Shown piece by piece: positions 1 through 9,434 of a DNA stretch of 33,277 nucleotides (position 1 is its first letter; each line of letters opens with the position of its first letter). The notes beneath the pieces were generated by a model, which saw nothing but the letters and a program-made list of their open reading frames with translations, was not told the origin of the DNA and searched no databases. Origin of the DNA: Sphingomonadales bacterium (lineage in GTDB: Bacteria > Pseudomonadota > Alphaproteobacteria > Sphingomonadales > Sphingomonadaceae); assembly GCA_006226685.1 (NCBI GenBank), contig SBGG01000021.1:1-33277 (forward strand), read 5' to 3'. Position numbers and translations under genes: made by a program.

Positions 1-1651
1 GCACGAACAGCCCGCCGGCGGCCAGCACCGCTTTCTTTTCCTCGATGATCTCGCCGCGGATGATCTCTGCCCGAGCGTCATATTCGGGCGTACCGGCTTC
101 CAGCTCAGGATATTCATCCTTCATGCGCATTTCGAGATTGCCGCCAAGCTGAATATCCGTGCCGCGCCCGGCCATGTTGGTCGCGATGGTGACGGCACCC
201 AGACGACCCGCTTGCGCGACGATATGCGCCTCCATCTCGTGGAAACGAGCATTGAGGACCGCGTGTTTCACCCCTTCGGCTTTCAGATATTCGGACAGCA
301 TTTCCGATTTCTCGATGCTGACCGTGCCGACGAGTACCGGCTGACCGGTTTCCGACTTTTCCTTGATCGCCTTCGCGATGGCCTGAAACTTGTCGGTCGT
401 GTTCTTGTAAAATTCGTCGTCCTCGTCGATCCGCTGCACCGGCACGTTAGTCGGAATGGTGACGACATTCATCTTGTAGATTTCGAAAAATTCCGTGGCT
501 TCGGTCGCGGCCGTGCCGGTCATGCCCGAAAGCTTCGGGTACATGCGGAAATAATTCTGGAACGTGATCGAAGCGAGCGTCTGGTTCTCCGGCTCGATAT
601 TCACGCCTTCCTTGGCCTCGACCGCCTGATGCAATCCGTCCGACCAGCGCCGCCCATCCATCATGCGGCCGGTAAATTCGTCGATGATGACGACCTTGCC
701 GTCCTTGACGATATAATCGATATCCCGGCGGAACATCATGTTCGCGCGCAGCGCCTGGTTCACATGGTGAACGATCTGCGTATTTTCGAAATCATAAAGG
801 TTCGATCCGACCAGAAGCCCGGCATTTTCCAGCAACCGCTCGACCCTTTCGGTGCCGTCCTCGGTCAGCGTGATGTTCTTCTGCTTCTCGTCCTTCTCAT
901 AATCATCCTCGCCGAGCTGCTTCACCAGCGCATCGACGGCGATATAAAGTTCGGACTTGTCGTCGGTCGGCCCGGAAATGATGAGCGGGGTACGCGCTTC
1001 GTCGATCAGGATCGAATCGACCTCGTCGATGATCGCGTGATTGAACGGCCGCTGCACCATCATCGCGCGATCATATTTCATATTGTCGCGCAGATAATCG
1101 AAACCCAGCTCATTATTGGTCGCATAGGTGATGTCGGCGTCATAGGCCTCGCGGCGCTGCTGCTCATCAAGGCCGGGCACGATCACGCCGGTGGTGAGGC
1201 CAAGGAAGCGATAGACCCGCCCCATCCACTCACAGTCGCGCGTGGCGAGATAATCATTGACGGTAACGACATGCACGCCCTTGCCCGGCAGTGCGTTCAG
1301 ATAGGTGGCGAGCGTCGCGACCAGCGTCTTGCCCTCACCGGTGCGCATCTCGGCAATTTCGCCGCGATGCAGCACGATGCCGCCGATCATCTGCACATCG
1401 AAATGGCGCATACCCAGCACACGCTTGCCCGCCTCGCGCACAGTCGCAAAAGCTTCCGGCAGCAGATCGTCGAGCGTTTCGCCGCCATCCAGCCTTTCAC
1501 GGAACTTGCGGGTCTGATCGGCCAGATCGGCATCGCTCAACGCCGCCATGGCGGGTTCGAAGCCGTTTATCTGCTCGACGATTTTCCCCAGCGACTTGAC
1601 GTAGCGATCATTGGAGGAGCCGAAAAGGGATTTGGCAAGAGCGCCGAACAT
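1..1651 (-). CDS. secA: Preprotein translocase ATPase SecA (N-terminal part, cut by window edge)
   Basis: SecA is the motor ATPase that pushes unfolded preproteins through the SecYEG channel in the inner membrane. The first 550 codons are present, against about 900 in the usual protein. The start is the ATG at 1649-1651, giving the family N-terminus [11 protein letters not shown]. Visible are the Walker A motif MRTGEGKT (residues 102-109), the DEAD-box variant DEVD (209-212) followed by [14 protein letters not shown], and the second motor-domain sequence [11 protein letters not shown]. The reading frame is intact up to the left edge, which falls just before the conserved GTERHESRRIDNQLRGR block, so the helical scaffold and C-terminal zinc region lie outside. 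A sigma-70-like promoter sits about 70 bases upstream. Identity is certain. Confidence 0.98.
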   Translation of the reverse strand, partial: MFGALAKSLFGSSNDRYVKSLGKIVEQINGFEPAMAALSDADLADQTRKFRERLDGGETLDDLLPEAFATVREAGKRVLGMRHFDVQMIGGIVLHRGEIAEMRTGEGKTLVATLATYLNALPGKGVHVVTVNDYLATRDCEWMGRVYRFLGLTTGVIVPGLDEQQRREAYDADITYATNNELGFDYLRDNMKYDRAMMVQRPFNHAIIDEVDSILIDEARTPLIISGPTDDKSELYIAVDALVKQLGEDDYEKDEKQKNITLTEDGTERVERLLENAGLLVGSNLYDFENTQIVHHVNQALRANMMFRRDIDYIVKDGKVVIIDEFTGRMMDGRRWSDGLHQAVEAKEGVNIEPENQTLASITFQNYFRMYPKLSGMTGTAATEATEFFEIYKMNVVTIPTNVPVQRIDEDDEFYKNTTDKFQAIAKAIKEKSETGQPVLVGTVSIEKSEMLSEYLKAEGVKHAVLNARFHEMEAHIVAQAGRLGAVTIATNMAGRGTDIQLGGNLEMRMKDEYPELEAGTPEYDARAEIIRGEIIEEKKAVLAAGGLFV

Positions 1652-1717
1652 GCAAATTTCCTGACTGAACTCTGGGCTTGCGGGCTCCCCCGCTAAACCT
1701 GCGGATATACCCGCCGC

Positions 1718-1746
1718 GATGTAGGGTCGGGGGGCGATGAAGTCAA
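1718..1746 (-). promoter_or_regulatory. Predicted secA promoter
   Basis: Read on the minus strand, TTGACT (1741-1746) and TACATC (1718-1723) are separated by exactly 17 bases, a good match to a housekeeping -35/-10 pair. Transcription would begin near 1711, leaving a leader of about 60 bases before the secA ATG. The -35 box overlaps the stop codon of the upstream TonB-like gene. Confidence 0.5.
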
Positions 1747-2693
1747 TTAACAGTCCCCTGCTCCTGCGTCATTCCTCTATCGGTTATACGCGCCTTGATC
1801 GGTCCGGTGCGGAAAACGCGCCAGACCGTCATCGGCAGGGGCGCAATGCCACTTCCTCCACCCCGGTCAAACCGGATGGAAGCCATGTTCCTGCAATAAC
1901 CACCATAGGCATCGAGCAACATTGCGCTACCCCGCTGACCAATGATTTCGCAGTCTGTCACATTGCCTTCCGTTCCGATGGACAGGCGCCAGATAATCAA
2001 CGCTCGCGTTTCATATCCCGGCCGTTCAGAAAAAAGCTCTTCGTGTTTCGCCCGGTCGAGCACAAAATAATCTTCCAGCTCCACCATCACGACCTTGTCA
2101 GAACCATAGCCGCGCATATCCAGAAACATGCCCGCGGGAGCACCCTCCCCTGCCGCATCGCAGAGATCATTCTCTGCCCCATGAATCGGCTGATCCCGCA
2201 CATCCATGGCGAGACAGGCCGTAATCGCGCCCATATTGCTGATGCCGAGACGCCATTTGAGCAGATGCTCTTCCAGCGGCTCCAGCGCTTCCTGTCCTTC
2301 GGGCAGGCGCCACACGAATCTGCTGCTGAAGCTGCCTTCAATCGCCCGCCCCCTCTTGTCGGTCGCAGGTACGAAATGCGCGCGATTTTTCAGGAGGTCA
2401 CATGCGGCCTCATCCAATATGTCGAAACCGCTGGATGCCGTTACGCGGCAATGTCCGACCGTTCCCTCTTTCGTGACCGACAGCCTAAACCCGACCGCGC
2501 CCGCAATACCAAGATGAAGGGCGACAGGCGGATAGTCATCACTCGTCACCCATTCGCCCGGATTACCATCCGGCGCCGCGTCTTTCACCATATCCACCCG
2601 GGCGTGAAGGGGCATATCCGACAGGCACCATGCAAGGGCGCAAAACGTCGCCTTCCACCATTTGCCGTCCATCATGCGCGCCGTTCCACCCAT
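1743..2693 (-). CDS. Secreted protein with two TonB-C-like domains
   Basis: The protein has 316 residues. A hydrophobic N-terminal stretch (roughly residues 11-31, after a Lys/Trp-rich start) looks like a signal peptide, placing it in the periplasm. Residues about 52-130, beginning DDYPPVALH and containing [18 protein letters not shown] and the helix DEAACDLL, match the TonB C-terminal domain pattern. Residues about 225-296 ([20 protein letters not shown]) look like a second, more diverged copy. There is no proline-rich linker, so it is not a canonical energy-transducing TonB. Its partner is unknown. Start choice is uncertain: ATG at 2693 has GGGA eight bases upstream, while ATG-ATG from 2675 would give a cleaner signal peptide. 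It lies just upstream of secA in the same direction, but secA appears to have its own promoter. Confidence 0.7.
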   Translation of the reverse strand: MGGTARMMDGKWWKATFCALAWCLSDMPLHARVDMVKDAAPDGNPGEWVTSDDYPPVALHLGIAGAVGFRLSVTKEGTVGHCRVTASSGFDILDEAACDLLKNRAHFVPATDKRGRAIEGSFSSRFVWRLPEGQEALEPLEEHLLKWRLGISNMGAITACLAMDVRDQPIHGAENDLCDAAGEGAPAGMFLDMRGYGSDKVVMVELEDYFVLDRAKHEELFSERPGYETRALIIWRLSIGTEGNVTDCEIIGQRGSAMLLDAYGGYCRNMASIRFDRGGGSGIAPLPMTVWRVFRTGPIKARITDRGMTQEQGTVN

Positions 2694-2812
2694 TGCCCGA
2701 TTCCCAGATAATCACCATGTCCCGCGCCCTCGGCCCAGGTCAACCGGCGACCGATCACCTCCAACCTCTGCCTGCGTCTCTCCGGCGCCCCTGTTCAGAT
2801 CGCTCGAATCTC

Positions 2813-2841
2813 TTGGCCGCCCCTCGCAAATCCGCTATGCG
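2813..2841 (+). promoter_or_regulatory. Possible argJ promoter implying a leaderless mRNA
   Basis: TTGGCC (2813-2818) and TATGCG (2836-2841) are spaced by 17 bases. A start site about seven bases downstream falls at roughly 2848, only about three bases before the argJ ATG at 2851. This would explain why no Shine-Dalgarno sequence is visible there. It is pattern matching only. Confidence 0.35.
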
Positions 2842-2850
2842 CTGCGCGCT

Positions 2851-4074
2851 ATGGAACGCTCTCCTCTCGCCCCCGCCACTTTTCCCAATCTTCCCGCCAT
2901 TGACGGCGTAACCCTGCGCGTCGCCCGGGCGCACTATAAGGATTGGGACCGTTGCGACCTCACCTATGTCGAACTGACGGAACAAACCGCAGTCGCGGGT
3001 GTATTCACACGCAATATCTGCTGTTCGACGGAAGTCGAAATGGGCCGAGAGAGTGCCGCTGGCGGCAAGGCGCGCGCGCTGGTGGTCAACGCCGGCAACA
3101 GCAACGCCTTCACCGGTTTTCGTGGACGCGAGGCGGTCGAGCAGATCAGGGGGCAGATTGCGGCCCATCTGAAATGCGCGCCGTCCGAAATTTTCGTCAG
3201 TTCCACCGGCGTGATCGGGGTACCCTTGCCCCGCGACAAAGCGCAGGCGGGCGTCGCTGCAGCGCTGACCACCGCACCCTGCAACTGGCAAACCGCCGCC
3301 GAAACCATCGGCACCACCGACACTTTCGCCAAGGGCGCGACCGCAAGCGCGATGATCGGCGATACCCGCATTTCGCTGAGCGCCATCATCAAAGGGTCGG
3401 GCATGATCGCTCCCGACATGGCGACGATGCTCGGCTATATTTTTACCGATGCCGCGATCGAACCCGTGCTGCTCCAGCATATGCTGAGCGAGGCGAACAG
3501 ACGCAGCTTTTCCTGCATTACCGTGGACAGCGACACCTCCACCAGTGACACGGTGCTGGCATTCGCGACCGGCAAGGCAGGCAACGCCCCGCTCGCCAGT
3601 ATGGACGATCCAGGCGCGGACGCCTTCCAGGCCGCCCTCACCGACATCTGCCTGCAACTTGCCAAGCTGGTTGTGCGCGACGGCGAAGGTGCGAGCAAGT
3701 TCATCGAAATCGAAGTCACCGGCGCCGTGTCGGATGAAAGCGCCCGCCGGATCGGCCTGTCCATTGCCAATTCGCCGCTGGTCAAGACCGCGATTGCAGG
3801 TGAGGATGCGAACTGGGGCCGTGTCGTCATGGCCGTCGGCAAGGCCGGCGAACCGGCGGACCGGGACAAGCTGGCGATCCGCTTCGCCGATAAATGGGTC
3901 GCGCAATCGGGCCTAGCCGTCGACAGCTATGACGAGGCCCCGGTTGCCGCGCACCTCAAAGGGCGGGACATCCGCGTCGGTGTCGATATCGGCCTCGGCG
4001 ACGGGCGCGCGACCGTTTGGACCTGCGACCTCACCCATGGCTATATCTCGATCAACGCCGATTACCGGAGCTGA
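2851..4074 (+). CDS. argJ: Bifunctional glutamate N-acetyltransferase / N-acetylglutamate synthase ArgJ
   Basis: ArgJ transfers the acetyl group of N-acetylornithine to glutamate, recycling acetyl in arginine biosynthesis. The 407-residue precursor is normal length. The self-cleavage region GSGMIAPDMATML is present at residues 182-194, with Thr192 as the expected new N-terminal nucleophile of the beta chain. Other family marks are VVNAGNSNAFTG (78-89) and SSTGVIGVPLP (117-127). I chose ATG 2851 because MERSPLAPATFPNLPAI aligns with ordinary ArgJ N-termini. The frame stays open upstream to 2662, but that extension reads like low-complexity noise. There is no clear ribosome-binding site. The gene is followed 32 bases later by a LysE-type exporter and may be co-transcribed with it. 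Confidence 0.95.
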   Translation: MERSPLAPATFPNLPAIDGVTLRVARAHYKDWDRCDLTYVELTEQTAVAGVFTRNICCSTEVEMGRESAAGGKARALVVNAGNSNAFTGFRGREAVEQIRGQIAAHLKCAPSEIFVSSTGVIGVPLPRDKAQAGVAAALTTAPCNWQTAAETIGTTDTFAKGATASAMIGDTRISLSAIIKGSGMIAPDMATMLGYIFTDAAIEPVLLQHMLSEANRRSFSCITVDSDTSTSDTVLAFATGKAGNAPLASMDDPGADAFQAALTDICLQLAKLVVRDGEGASKFIEIEVTGAVSDESARRIGLSIANSPLVKTAIAGEDANWGRVVMAVGKAGEPADRDKLAIRFADKWVAQSGLAVDSYDEAPVAAHLKGRDIRVGVDIGLGDGRATVWTCDLTHGYISINADYRS

Positions 4075-4106
4075 TCGCCCACAGGTGAGAAGAATGTGAT
4101 TCAACC

Positions 4107-4733
4107 ATGATGCAGGGCAGCAATTTGCTGCTGGCCTATGCGGCGACAGAACTCGTTGCCTGTCTGATGCCCGGCCCCGCGGTGTTATCGGTGGCCAGCA
4201 TCGGTCTTTCCGGCTCGCTACGGGGAATGGCCGGGGCTATTGCCGGTATCAATGCCAGCAATATCCTCTGGTACATCATGGTCGGGGCCGGGCTGATCGC
4301 ACTGGTCCACAGCTTTCCTGAACTTTTCGTGATATTGCGCTGGGCCGGAACCGCCTATCTGCTCTGGCTGGGGGTGCAGACATGGCGTCACCCCGCCCAT
4401 CTCAGCATATCCGGGGAACGCAAACGCATCGGTTTCCGCCGGGGCTTTGCTGGCGCCGTCGCGGTACAGCTTTCCAACCCCAAGGCACTGGTCTTCTTCA
4501 CCGTGTTCCTGCCACCCTTCATCGACCTGCGCCAGCCGGTGGCGCCGCAGCTTGTCCGGCTGGCGGCAATCGGCATCACGCTGGAGGTGATGGCGCTCGC
4601 CACATACGGCCTGCTGGCCTGGCGTCTGGGACGGCTGGCGATGTCGGCCGAGGCCGAACGACGGATCGCGCGGACCAGCGGCGCGATTTTGATAGCCATT
4701 GCCGTTGCGATGGCGCTATCGCGAGCGACATGA
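4107..4733 (+). CDS. LysE/RhtB-family amino-acid (or small metabolite) exporter
   Basis: This 208-residue integral membrane protein has about six hydrophobic segments and the family N-terminal motif around residues 21-31 (MPGPAVLSVAS). The conserved central segment GFRRGFAGAVAVQLSNPKALVFF (shown in part: QLSNPKALVFF) is typical of LysE/RhtB exporters. The family exports amino acids such as lysine, homoserine or threonine; the substrate here cannot be read from sequence. Placement after argJ makes arginine or a relative an attractive but unproven guess. AGGTGAGAAG about 15 bases upstream could be a distant ribosome-binding site. The stop codon overlaps the next start (ATGA), so the two are translationally coupled. 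Confidence 0.88.
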   Translation: MMQGSNLLLAYAATELVACLMPGPAVLSVASIGLSGSLRGMAGAIAGINASNILWYIMVGAGLIALVHSFPELFVILRWAGTAYLLWLGVQTWRHPAHLSISGERKRIGFRRGFAGAVAVQLSNPKALVFFTVFLPPFIDLRQPVAPQLVRLAAIGITLEVMALATYGLLAWRLGRLAMSAEAERRIARTSGAILIAIAVAMALSRAT

Positions 4734-5530
4734 ACAACTATTCGCCGACCGACGCCGTCGCCGACCTGATGCGAACCGTTTCCGCGCAGGTCATCCTGCC
4801 ACGCTATCGCAACCTCGCCGCGCATGAGGTGCAGGAAAAGGCAAAGGACGACCTCGTCACCATCGCCGACAAGGAGAGCGAGTTGCGCCTTGCCGAAGGG
4901 CTCGCAACGATCCTGCCGGAGGCGCGCATCATCGGCGAGGAGGCCTGCGCGGCAGATCCGACGCTGCTCGACCGGATTGGCGAAGGGCTCATCTGGATCA
5001 TCGATCCGATCGACGGGACCGGCAATTTCGCGGCCGGGCGACCGCCTTTCGGCGTAATGATCGCGCTTGTCGATGGCGGTATTGTAGAGGCCGGATGGAT
5101 CTACGATCCGCTGGAACAACGGCTATGCCATGCGGAACGCGGCAAGGGCGCGACGATCGACGGCAAACGCCTTCGTGCAACCGAGAGCGGGGAATCCTTG
5201 CCGGTGGCAGGCATATCGACACTGTTCCTCGGCACGGATGAACGGGAAGGGTTATTGCGCCGCGCCGAAGGCAAGCTGCGCATGGTAGACATTCCCCGCT
5301 GCGCCGCCGAGCAATATCCCCGCATCGCGCTGGGCGTGAATGATTTCGCCTTGTTCCACCGCACCCTGCCCTGGGACCATGCGGCGGGCGCACTGTTCCT
5401 CAACGAAGCAGGTGGCCGTGTCGCCCGTTATGACGGATCGCCCTATCGCGTCGGCACCGGCGAAACCGGGATGCTGGCGGCGGCCAGTCCGGCCATGTGG
5501 GATCGGGCAGCAGACATATTATTGGGGTAA
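4730..5530 (+). CDS. Inositol-monophosphatase-family phosphatase
   Basis: The 266-residue protein carries all metal-binding signatures of the Mg2+-dependent inositol monophosphatase family: DDLVTIADKESE (40-51), GEE (69-71), WIIDPIDGTGNF (89-100) and PWDHAAG (214-220). Members hydrolyse inositol phosphates, histidinol phosphate or 3'-phosphoadenosine 5'-phosphate. Which of these applies is not decidable from the motifs alone. The start ATG at 4730 overlaps the exporter stop by four bases. The frame is open further upstream but there it only shadows the exporter gene. A strong hairpin follows the stop. Confidence 0.9.
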   Translation: MNNYSPTDAVADLMRTVSAQVILPRYRNLAAHEVQEKAKDDLVTIADKESELRLAEGLATILPEARIIGEEACAADPTLLDRIGEGLIWIIDPIDGTGNFAAGRPPFGVMIALVDGGIVEAGWIYDPLEQRLCHAERGKGATIDGKRLRATESGESLPVAGISTLFLGTDEREGLLRRAEGKLRMVDIPRCAAEQYPRIALGVNDFALFHRTLPWDHAAGALFLNEAGGRVARYDGSPYRVGTGETGMLAAASPAMWDRAADILLG

Positions 5531-5535
5531 GAAGA

Positions 5536-5562
5536 AAGGGGCGGCCCACCGGAGCGCCCCTT
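5536..5562. terminator. Bidirectional terminator between convergent genes
   Basis: An eight-base-pair stem, AAGGGGCG (5536-5543) with CGCCCCTT (5555-5562), closes an 11-base loop. On the minus strand it is followed by TCTTCTTACC, serving the trxA operon. On the plus strand the tail is weaker. It lies between the stop codons of the phosphatase and trxA genes. Confidence 0.65.
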
Positions 5563-5602
5563 CCATGTCTTAGAGCATTTTCAAATCAGGTGAGATCACC
5601 CG

Positions 5603-5923
5603 TTAAAGCTGCTGTTCGATCCAGGCCTTGAGCTGGCTTTTGGGTGCGGCACCAACCTTGGTCGCAACCGCTTCGCCATTCTTGAACAGGATCATCGTCG
5701 GAATGCCGCGCACACCGAGCTTGCCGGGCATTTCGGGGAAATCGTCGATATTATGTTTGGCGACCACCAGCTTGCCGTCAAGCTCATCGGAAATCTCTTC
5801 CAGCGCCGGGCCGATCATCTTGCACGGGCCGCACCATTCCGCCCAGAAATCGACCAGCACCGGAACATCCGATCCGATCACATCCTTTTCGAAGCTGTCG
5901 TCGCTGATAGCCTTGGTCGCCAT
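5603..5923 (-). CDS. trxA: Thioredoxin TrxA
   Basis: This is a cytoplasmic dithiol reductant for ribonucleotide reductase, peroxiredoxins and others. The protein has 106 residues, the usual size. The redox motif WCGPCK occupies residues 30-35, with the expected cis-proline region [11 protein letters not shown] further on. AAGGAG lies just upstream of the ATG at 5921-5923, a strong ribosome-binding site. It is the last gene of the divL-tsaE-amgK-murU-addB-addA group, 73 bases after addA, and is followed by a hairpin terminator. A separate promoter in the gap cannot be excluded. Confidence 0.97.
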   Translation of the reverse strand: MATKAISDDSFEKDVIGSDVPVLVDFWAEWCGPCKMIGPALEEISDELDGKLVVAKHNIDDFPEMPGKLGVRGIPTMILFKNGEAVATKVGAAPKSQLKAWIEQQL

Positions 5924-5996
5924 GAAAATCTCCTTATGTCAGGGGCTCTATGTAGGACGGGATCACGCCCGCCTCAACGGGCAGGCGCAACAAACA

Positions 5997-8900
5997 TTAT
6001 TGTTCCATTGACAAGCCGGGCTTGTGCCGCCGCAGCAAATCATCGGGCAAGGTCCACAGCACTGGTCCCGCCGTATAGAGGAGCGCCGCCTCCACCCGGC
6101 GACCGGGAAAGATCGCCTCCAGCGCGGCGGCATAGGCGGCCATTTGCCGCACATGGGCGGGCGGCAGATCCTCCATCGAGCGGGGGATACGGCGCCCGGT
6201 CTTGAAATCGACAAGGCGGATGAGGGCTTCACCGATCACCAGCCGGTCGATCACGCCCGTCACCACATCTTCGCCAACCACGGCCGCAACCGGTGCCTCG
6301 GCCAGCGCCAGAGGGCCGAACAGATCGGCATGGGCCGGGTCCTCGATGAGGGACAGCGCATGGCCGATCATCTCCTCCCGCTGCGCTCCATCGGTAACGC
6401 CGCCATGCGTCGCCAGCCATTGATCGGCGGCCTCCCGTCTCCGGTCGGCGGCAACGTCGGGTAAACGCTCGAACAGGCTGTGCAACAGGGTTCCGCGCAA
6501 CGCGGCTTCCCGCATCGCCGGGGATGGCGGCGGATAGGGCAGATCGTCCTCCAGCCGCACGGTTGGCGCCAGCGGACGTGGCGGGCGCGCCTCATCCGGC
6601 GCGGGCCGATCGATCCAGCCGGGCAAGGCCGTGTCGGCACGCACGACCGAACCTTCCGTTTTTCTCGCCTCGCACGGCGGCCAGACGGCACTGCCCCGCC
6701 AGGGCATGACCGCCCCCCAGCGCACATCCTCGTCCCACCCGGCGCCGAGATCGTCCATCGCCCGCTCTATCGCCGCATACCAGCTTTCCCGCGGTACCAC
6801 GCCTTTCGCCTTCGGTCCCATGGCGCCGGTCACGAACAGCTTTTCCTCGGCCCGCGTCATCGCGACATAGAGCAGCCGCCAATGCTCCTGCCGCTCCAGC
6901 ATGTCCTGCGCAGTCGCCGCAGCCTCGACAACGCCCCAGCGTTCGCCCTTGCGCGGGGACACCAGCGGCAATTTCCTGTCCTCCGCCAGCGGCACTTCCA
7001 GCGCGCCGCGTCGCCCCGCCTGATCGGGATCGGCACAGGCATCCGCCAGGATGACGACCGGCGCCTGAAGCCCCTTGGCGCCATGAACGGTCAGCAAACG
7101 CACCGCATCGCCCTGCCCGTCCTGCTCGCGCTTGATGTCGCCTTCCTCGCTGTCGAACCAGTGGAGGAAGCCCTGTAACGAAGGCTGTTCGCCCTGCTCA
7201 TAGGCAAGCGCGGCATTGAGCAGTTCGTCGATATTATCCCCCACGGCAATGCCCAACCGCTCGACCAGATGCCTGCGCCCGCACATCGGACCGGAGAGAA
7301 TATGCTCCAGCATCTGATAGGGCGTGACGAAATCCGCCCTGTTCAACAGCCCCTGCAATGCCGTCATCGCCGCGGCAGGCATCGCCGGGTCGGATCGCAG
7401 GTGCCGCCACAATCCGCCCCTACGCGGCACGGCACGGGCCAGCAACTCCTCCTGTGTCCAGCCGATCAGCGGCGAAACCAGCAGGGCAGCAAGGTTGAGG
7501 TCATCTTCCGGCTGACTGGCAAAGCGCAGCGCCGCCACCAGATCCTGCACGCCCAGCGGCGCCTGCAAGCGCAGCCGGTCCACCCCCGCCACCGGCACGC
7601 CCGCCTCATAGAGCCGGGCGACGATGAGGCGAGCGAGATCGCCTCGCTTGCGCACAAGGATCATCACATCGCCGGGCCGCATCGGCCGCCCCTGCGACTC
7701 CAGCCTCCTGCCGGACGCCAGCCAGTCCCTGATCTGTCCGGCGATGCGCTCGGCCAGCAAGCGATCCTGATCGGCGAGCCAGTCCTCCTCGCCTTCCGGT
7801 TCGCCGTCGTCAGCCAACATATCATCCGGCCCCGGCACTGCGCTGACCGGTTTCCACAGGCAAACTTCGCCCGGATATTCCCGCATGCTCCGGTGCAGCA
7901 CCGCTTGCGAGGACAGACCCAGCGCCTCTACGCCAAGCGTCGCAACGGTGCGATCCACTACCTCCAGCACCGGCGGAGTGGAACGAAAGCTCTCATCCAG
8001 CGACAAATCATGGAAACGATGCTCGACTGCGCGGGCGAGATCGCGGAAATAATCCCGCGCATGGGCGAAGGCGCGCGGCGATGTCCCCTGAAAGCCGAAA
8101 ATCGCTTGCTTGAAATCCCCGACTGTAAACAGGGTACGCAGCTTCTGCCCCCGCGATCCCTCACCCGCGAAAAATTCCTCCACCAGCGCGCCGATGATCG
8201 CCCATTGGCGGCTGTTCGTATCCTGCGCCTCATCGACGAGAATATGATCGATCCGCTGGTCGAGCTTATAGCGTATCCAGTCGGCGATGCCCGGACTCAT
8301 CAACAGAGATGCGGAATGGCCGATCAGGTCGTCATAATCGACCGCGCCGACGCGCCGCTTCGCCTCCTCATAGGCAGTGGCGAAAGCGCGCCCCGCGTGC
8401 AGTCCCTTGGCCGCGCAATCGGCATAAGCGACACGCAGGCGCAGCGCCTGCATCTCCGCAATCCACTCCCCGATACGAACGGCCAGCCCGCCATAATCGG
8501 GATCTGCCTTTTCCTGCCCCGCCGACACTTTGCGGAATTCCCCCTTGGCCGTGAGGAAACAGGCGGCAAGACTGTCCAGCGTCTCCGCCCGATGCGCGGG
8601 CGAGGCCGCAATCCATGCGGCGATCGCATCGGCATGGCCAAGGCCGGTCTTGGTGTTCCATGCGGCATTGGCCCGCGCGAGCCGATGCAAAGCCGCCATG
8701 TCGAACATAGTGTCGGCGCAGCGCGCGGCAATTTCCGCATCAATGTCGCCCTGCGGCAGGTCGAGCGCGGCGAACAGCCAGCCCCGCATGCCGCCCTTTA
8801 TGTCGTGCAGCACATCATGGGCCTGCGCGCAGCGGGCGAGATAGGCCTCGGCCTCTTTCTCGCCCAACCGAAGCGACAGCGCATGGAGCGCATCGAGCAA

Positions 8901-9434
8901 GGCGACGTCGCCCGTCTCCTCGGCGCGGACGACCATGTCTTCCAGGCTTTCGCGCGCCAGTTCCTTCTGCTCCCGCTCCTCCAGCGCGCGGAACCCCGGC
9001 ACCAGTCCGGCTTCCAGCGGGAAGGCAGAGAGAAGCTGCTGACAAAAGCTGTGGATCGTCTGGATACGCAACCCGCCTCCGGTCGCCTCCAGCACGCGCG
9101 CAAACAGCCGCCGCGCATGATCGCGCGCCTCGGGGCTGAGTTCCTCGCCCAGCGCCTTCAGGTCGATAGCGAGATCGGCATCGCTCATCCGCACCCATGC
9201 GGCAAGGCGGCCATGCACACGCTCGGCCATTTCCGACGCGCCCGCCTTGGTGAAGGTAAGGCAGAGAATATGCTCCGGCGGCACCCCGCCCAGCAGCAGG
9301 CGAAACACCCGCGCCGTCAGCACATGGGTCTTGCCGGTCCCCGCCGATGCGGAAAGCCAGACATGGGCATCGGGCGCGGATGCATCGGCCTGCGCCCCGC
9401 GCAGCGGCAGCAACGACGTGGTGGCCTTAGCCAT
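5997..9434 (-). CDS. addA: AddA helicase-nuclease subunit (double-strand break repair)
   Basis: AddA is the UvrD-like 3'-5' helicase and nuclease of the AddAB enzyme, which resects DNA ends for RecA-dependent repair. The chosen start (ATG 9432-9434) gives 1145 residues. Visible motifs are Walker A SASAGTGKT (28-36), Walker B VDEAQDT (400-406), FTVGDFKQAIFGFQGT, LTVHGAKGLQAPVVILADA, LLYVAMTRAEEKLF and the C-terminal PD-(D/E)XK nuclease signature VDFKTG with Asp1076 and Lys1078. The start overlaps the addB stop by eight bases, indicating coupled synthesis of a stoichiometric partner. An ATG ten codons upstream is possible but lies deeper inside addB and is less likely. Confidence 0.96.
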   Translation of the reverse strand: MAKATTSLLPLRGAQADASAPDAHVWLSASAGTGKTHVLTARVFRLLLGGVPPEHILCLTFTKAGASEMAERVHGRLAAWVRMSDADLAIDLKALGEELSPEARDHARRLFARVLEATGGGLRIQTIHSFCQQLLSAFPLEAGLVPGFRALEEREQKELARESLEDMVVRAEETGDVALLDALHALSLRLGEKEAEAYLARCAQAHDVLHDIKGGMRGWLFAALDLPQGDIDAEIAARCADTMFDMAALHRLARANAAWNTKTGLGHADAIAAWIAASPAHRAETLDSLAACFLTAKGEFRKVSAGQEKADPDYGGLAVRIGEWIAEMQALRLRVAYADCAAKGLHAGRAFATAYEEAKRRVGAVDYDDLIGHSASLLMSPGIADWIRYKLDQRIDHILVDEAQDTNSRQWAIIGALVEEFFAGEGSRGQKLRTLFTVGDFKQAIFGFQGTSPRAFAHARDYFRDLARAVEHRFHDLSLDESFRSTPPVLEVVDRTVATLGVEALGLSSQAVLHRSMREYPGEVCLWKPVSAVPGPDDMLADDGEPEGEEDWLADQDRLLAERIAGQIRDWLASGRRLESQGRPMRPGDVMILVRKRGDLARLIVARLYEAGVPVAGVDRLRLQAPLGVQDLVAALRFASQPEDDLNLAALLVSPLIGWTQEELLARAVPRRGGLWRHLRSDPAMPAAAMTALQGLLNRADFVTPYQMLEHILSGPMCGRRHLVERLGIAVGDNIDELLNAALAYEQGEQPSLQGFLHWFDSEEGDIKREQDGQGDAVRLLTVHGAKGLQAPVVILADACADPDQAGRRGALEVPLAEDRKLPLVSPRKGERWGVVEAAATAQDMLERQEHWRLLYVAMTRAEEKLFVTGAMGPKAKGVVPRESWYAAIERAMDDLGAGWDEDVRWGAVMPWRGSAVWPPCEARKTEGSVVRADTALPGWIDRPAPDEARPPRPLAPTVRLEDDLPYPPPSPAMREAALRGTLLHSLFERLPDVAADRRREAADQWLATHGGVTDGAQREEMIGHALSLIEDPAHADLFGPLALAEAPVAAVVGEDVVTGVIDRLVIGEALIRLVDFKTGRRIPRSMEDLPPAHVRQMAAYAAALEAIFPGRRVEAALLYTAGPVLWTLPDDLLRRHKPGLSMEQ

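Noticed and set aside
212..1696. 494-codon plus-strand open frame
   Set aside because: It lies antisense to secA in GC-rich DNA, and its translation (rich in Arg, His, Ile and Asp) is typical shadow sequence. The minus strand carries the complete SecA motifs.
2755..3906. 383-codon minus-strand open frame
   Set aside because: It is antisense to argJ. The Gly/Arg/Asp-rich translation shows no recognisable domain.
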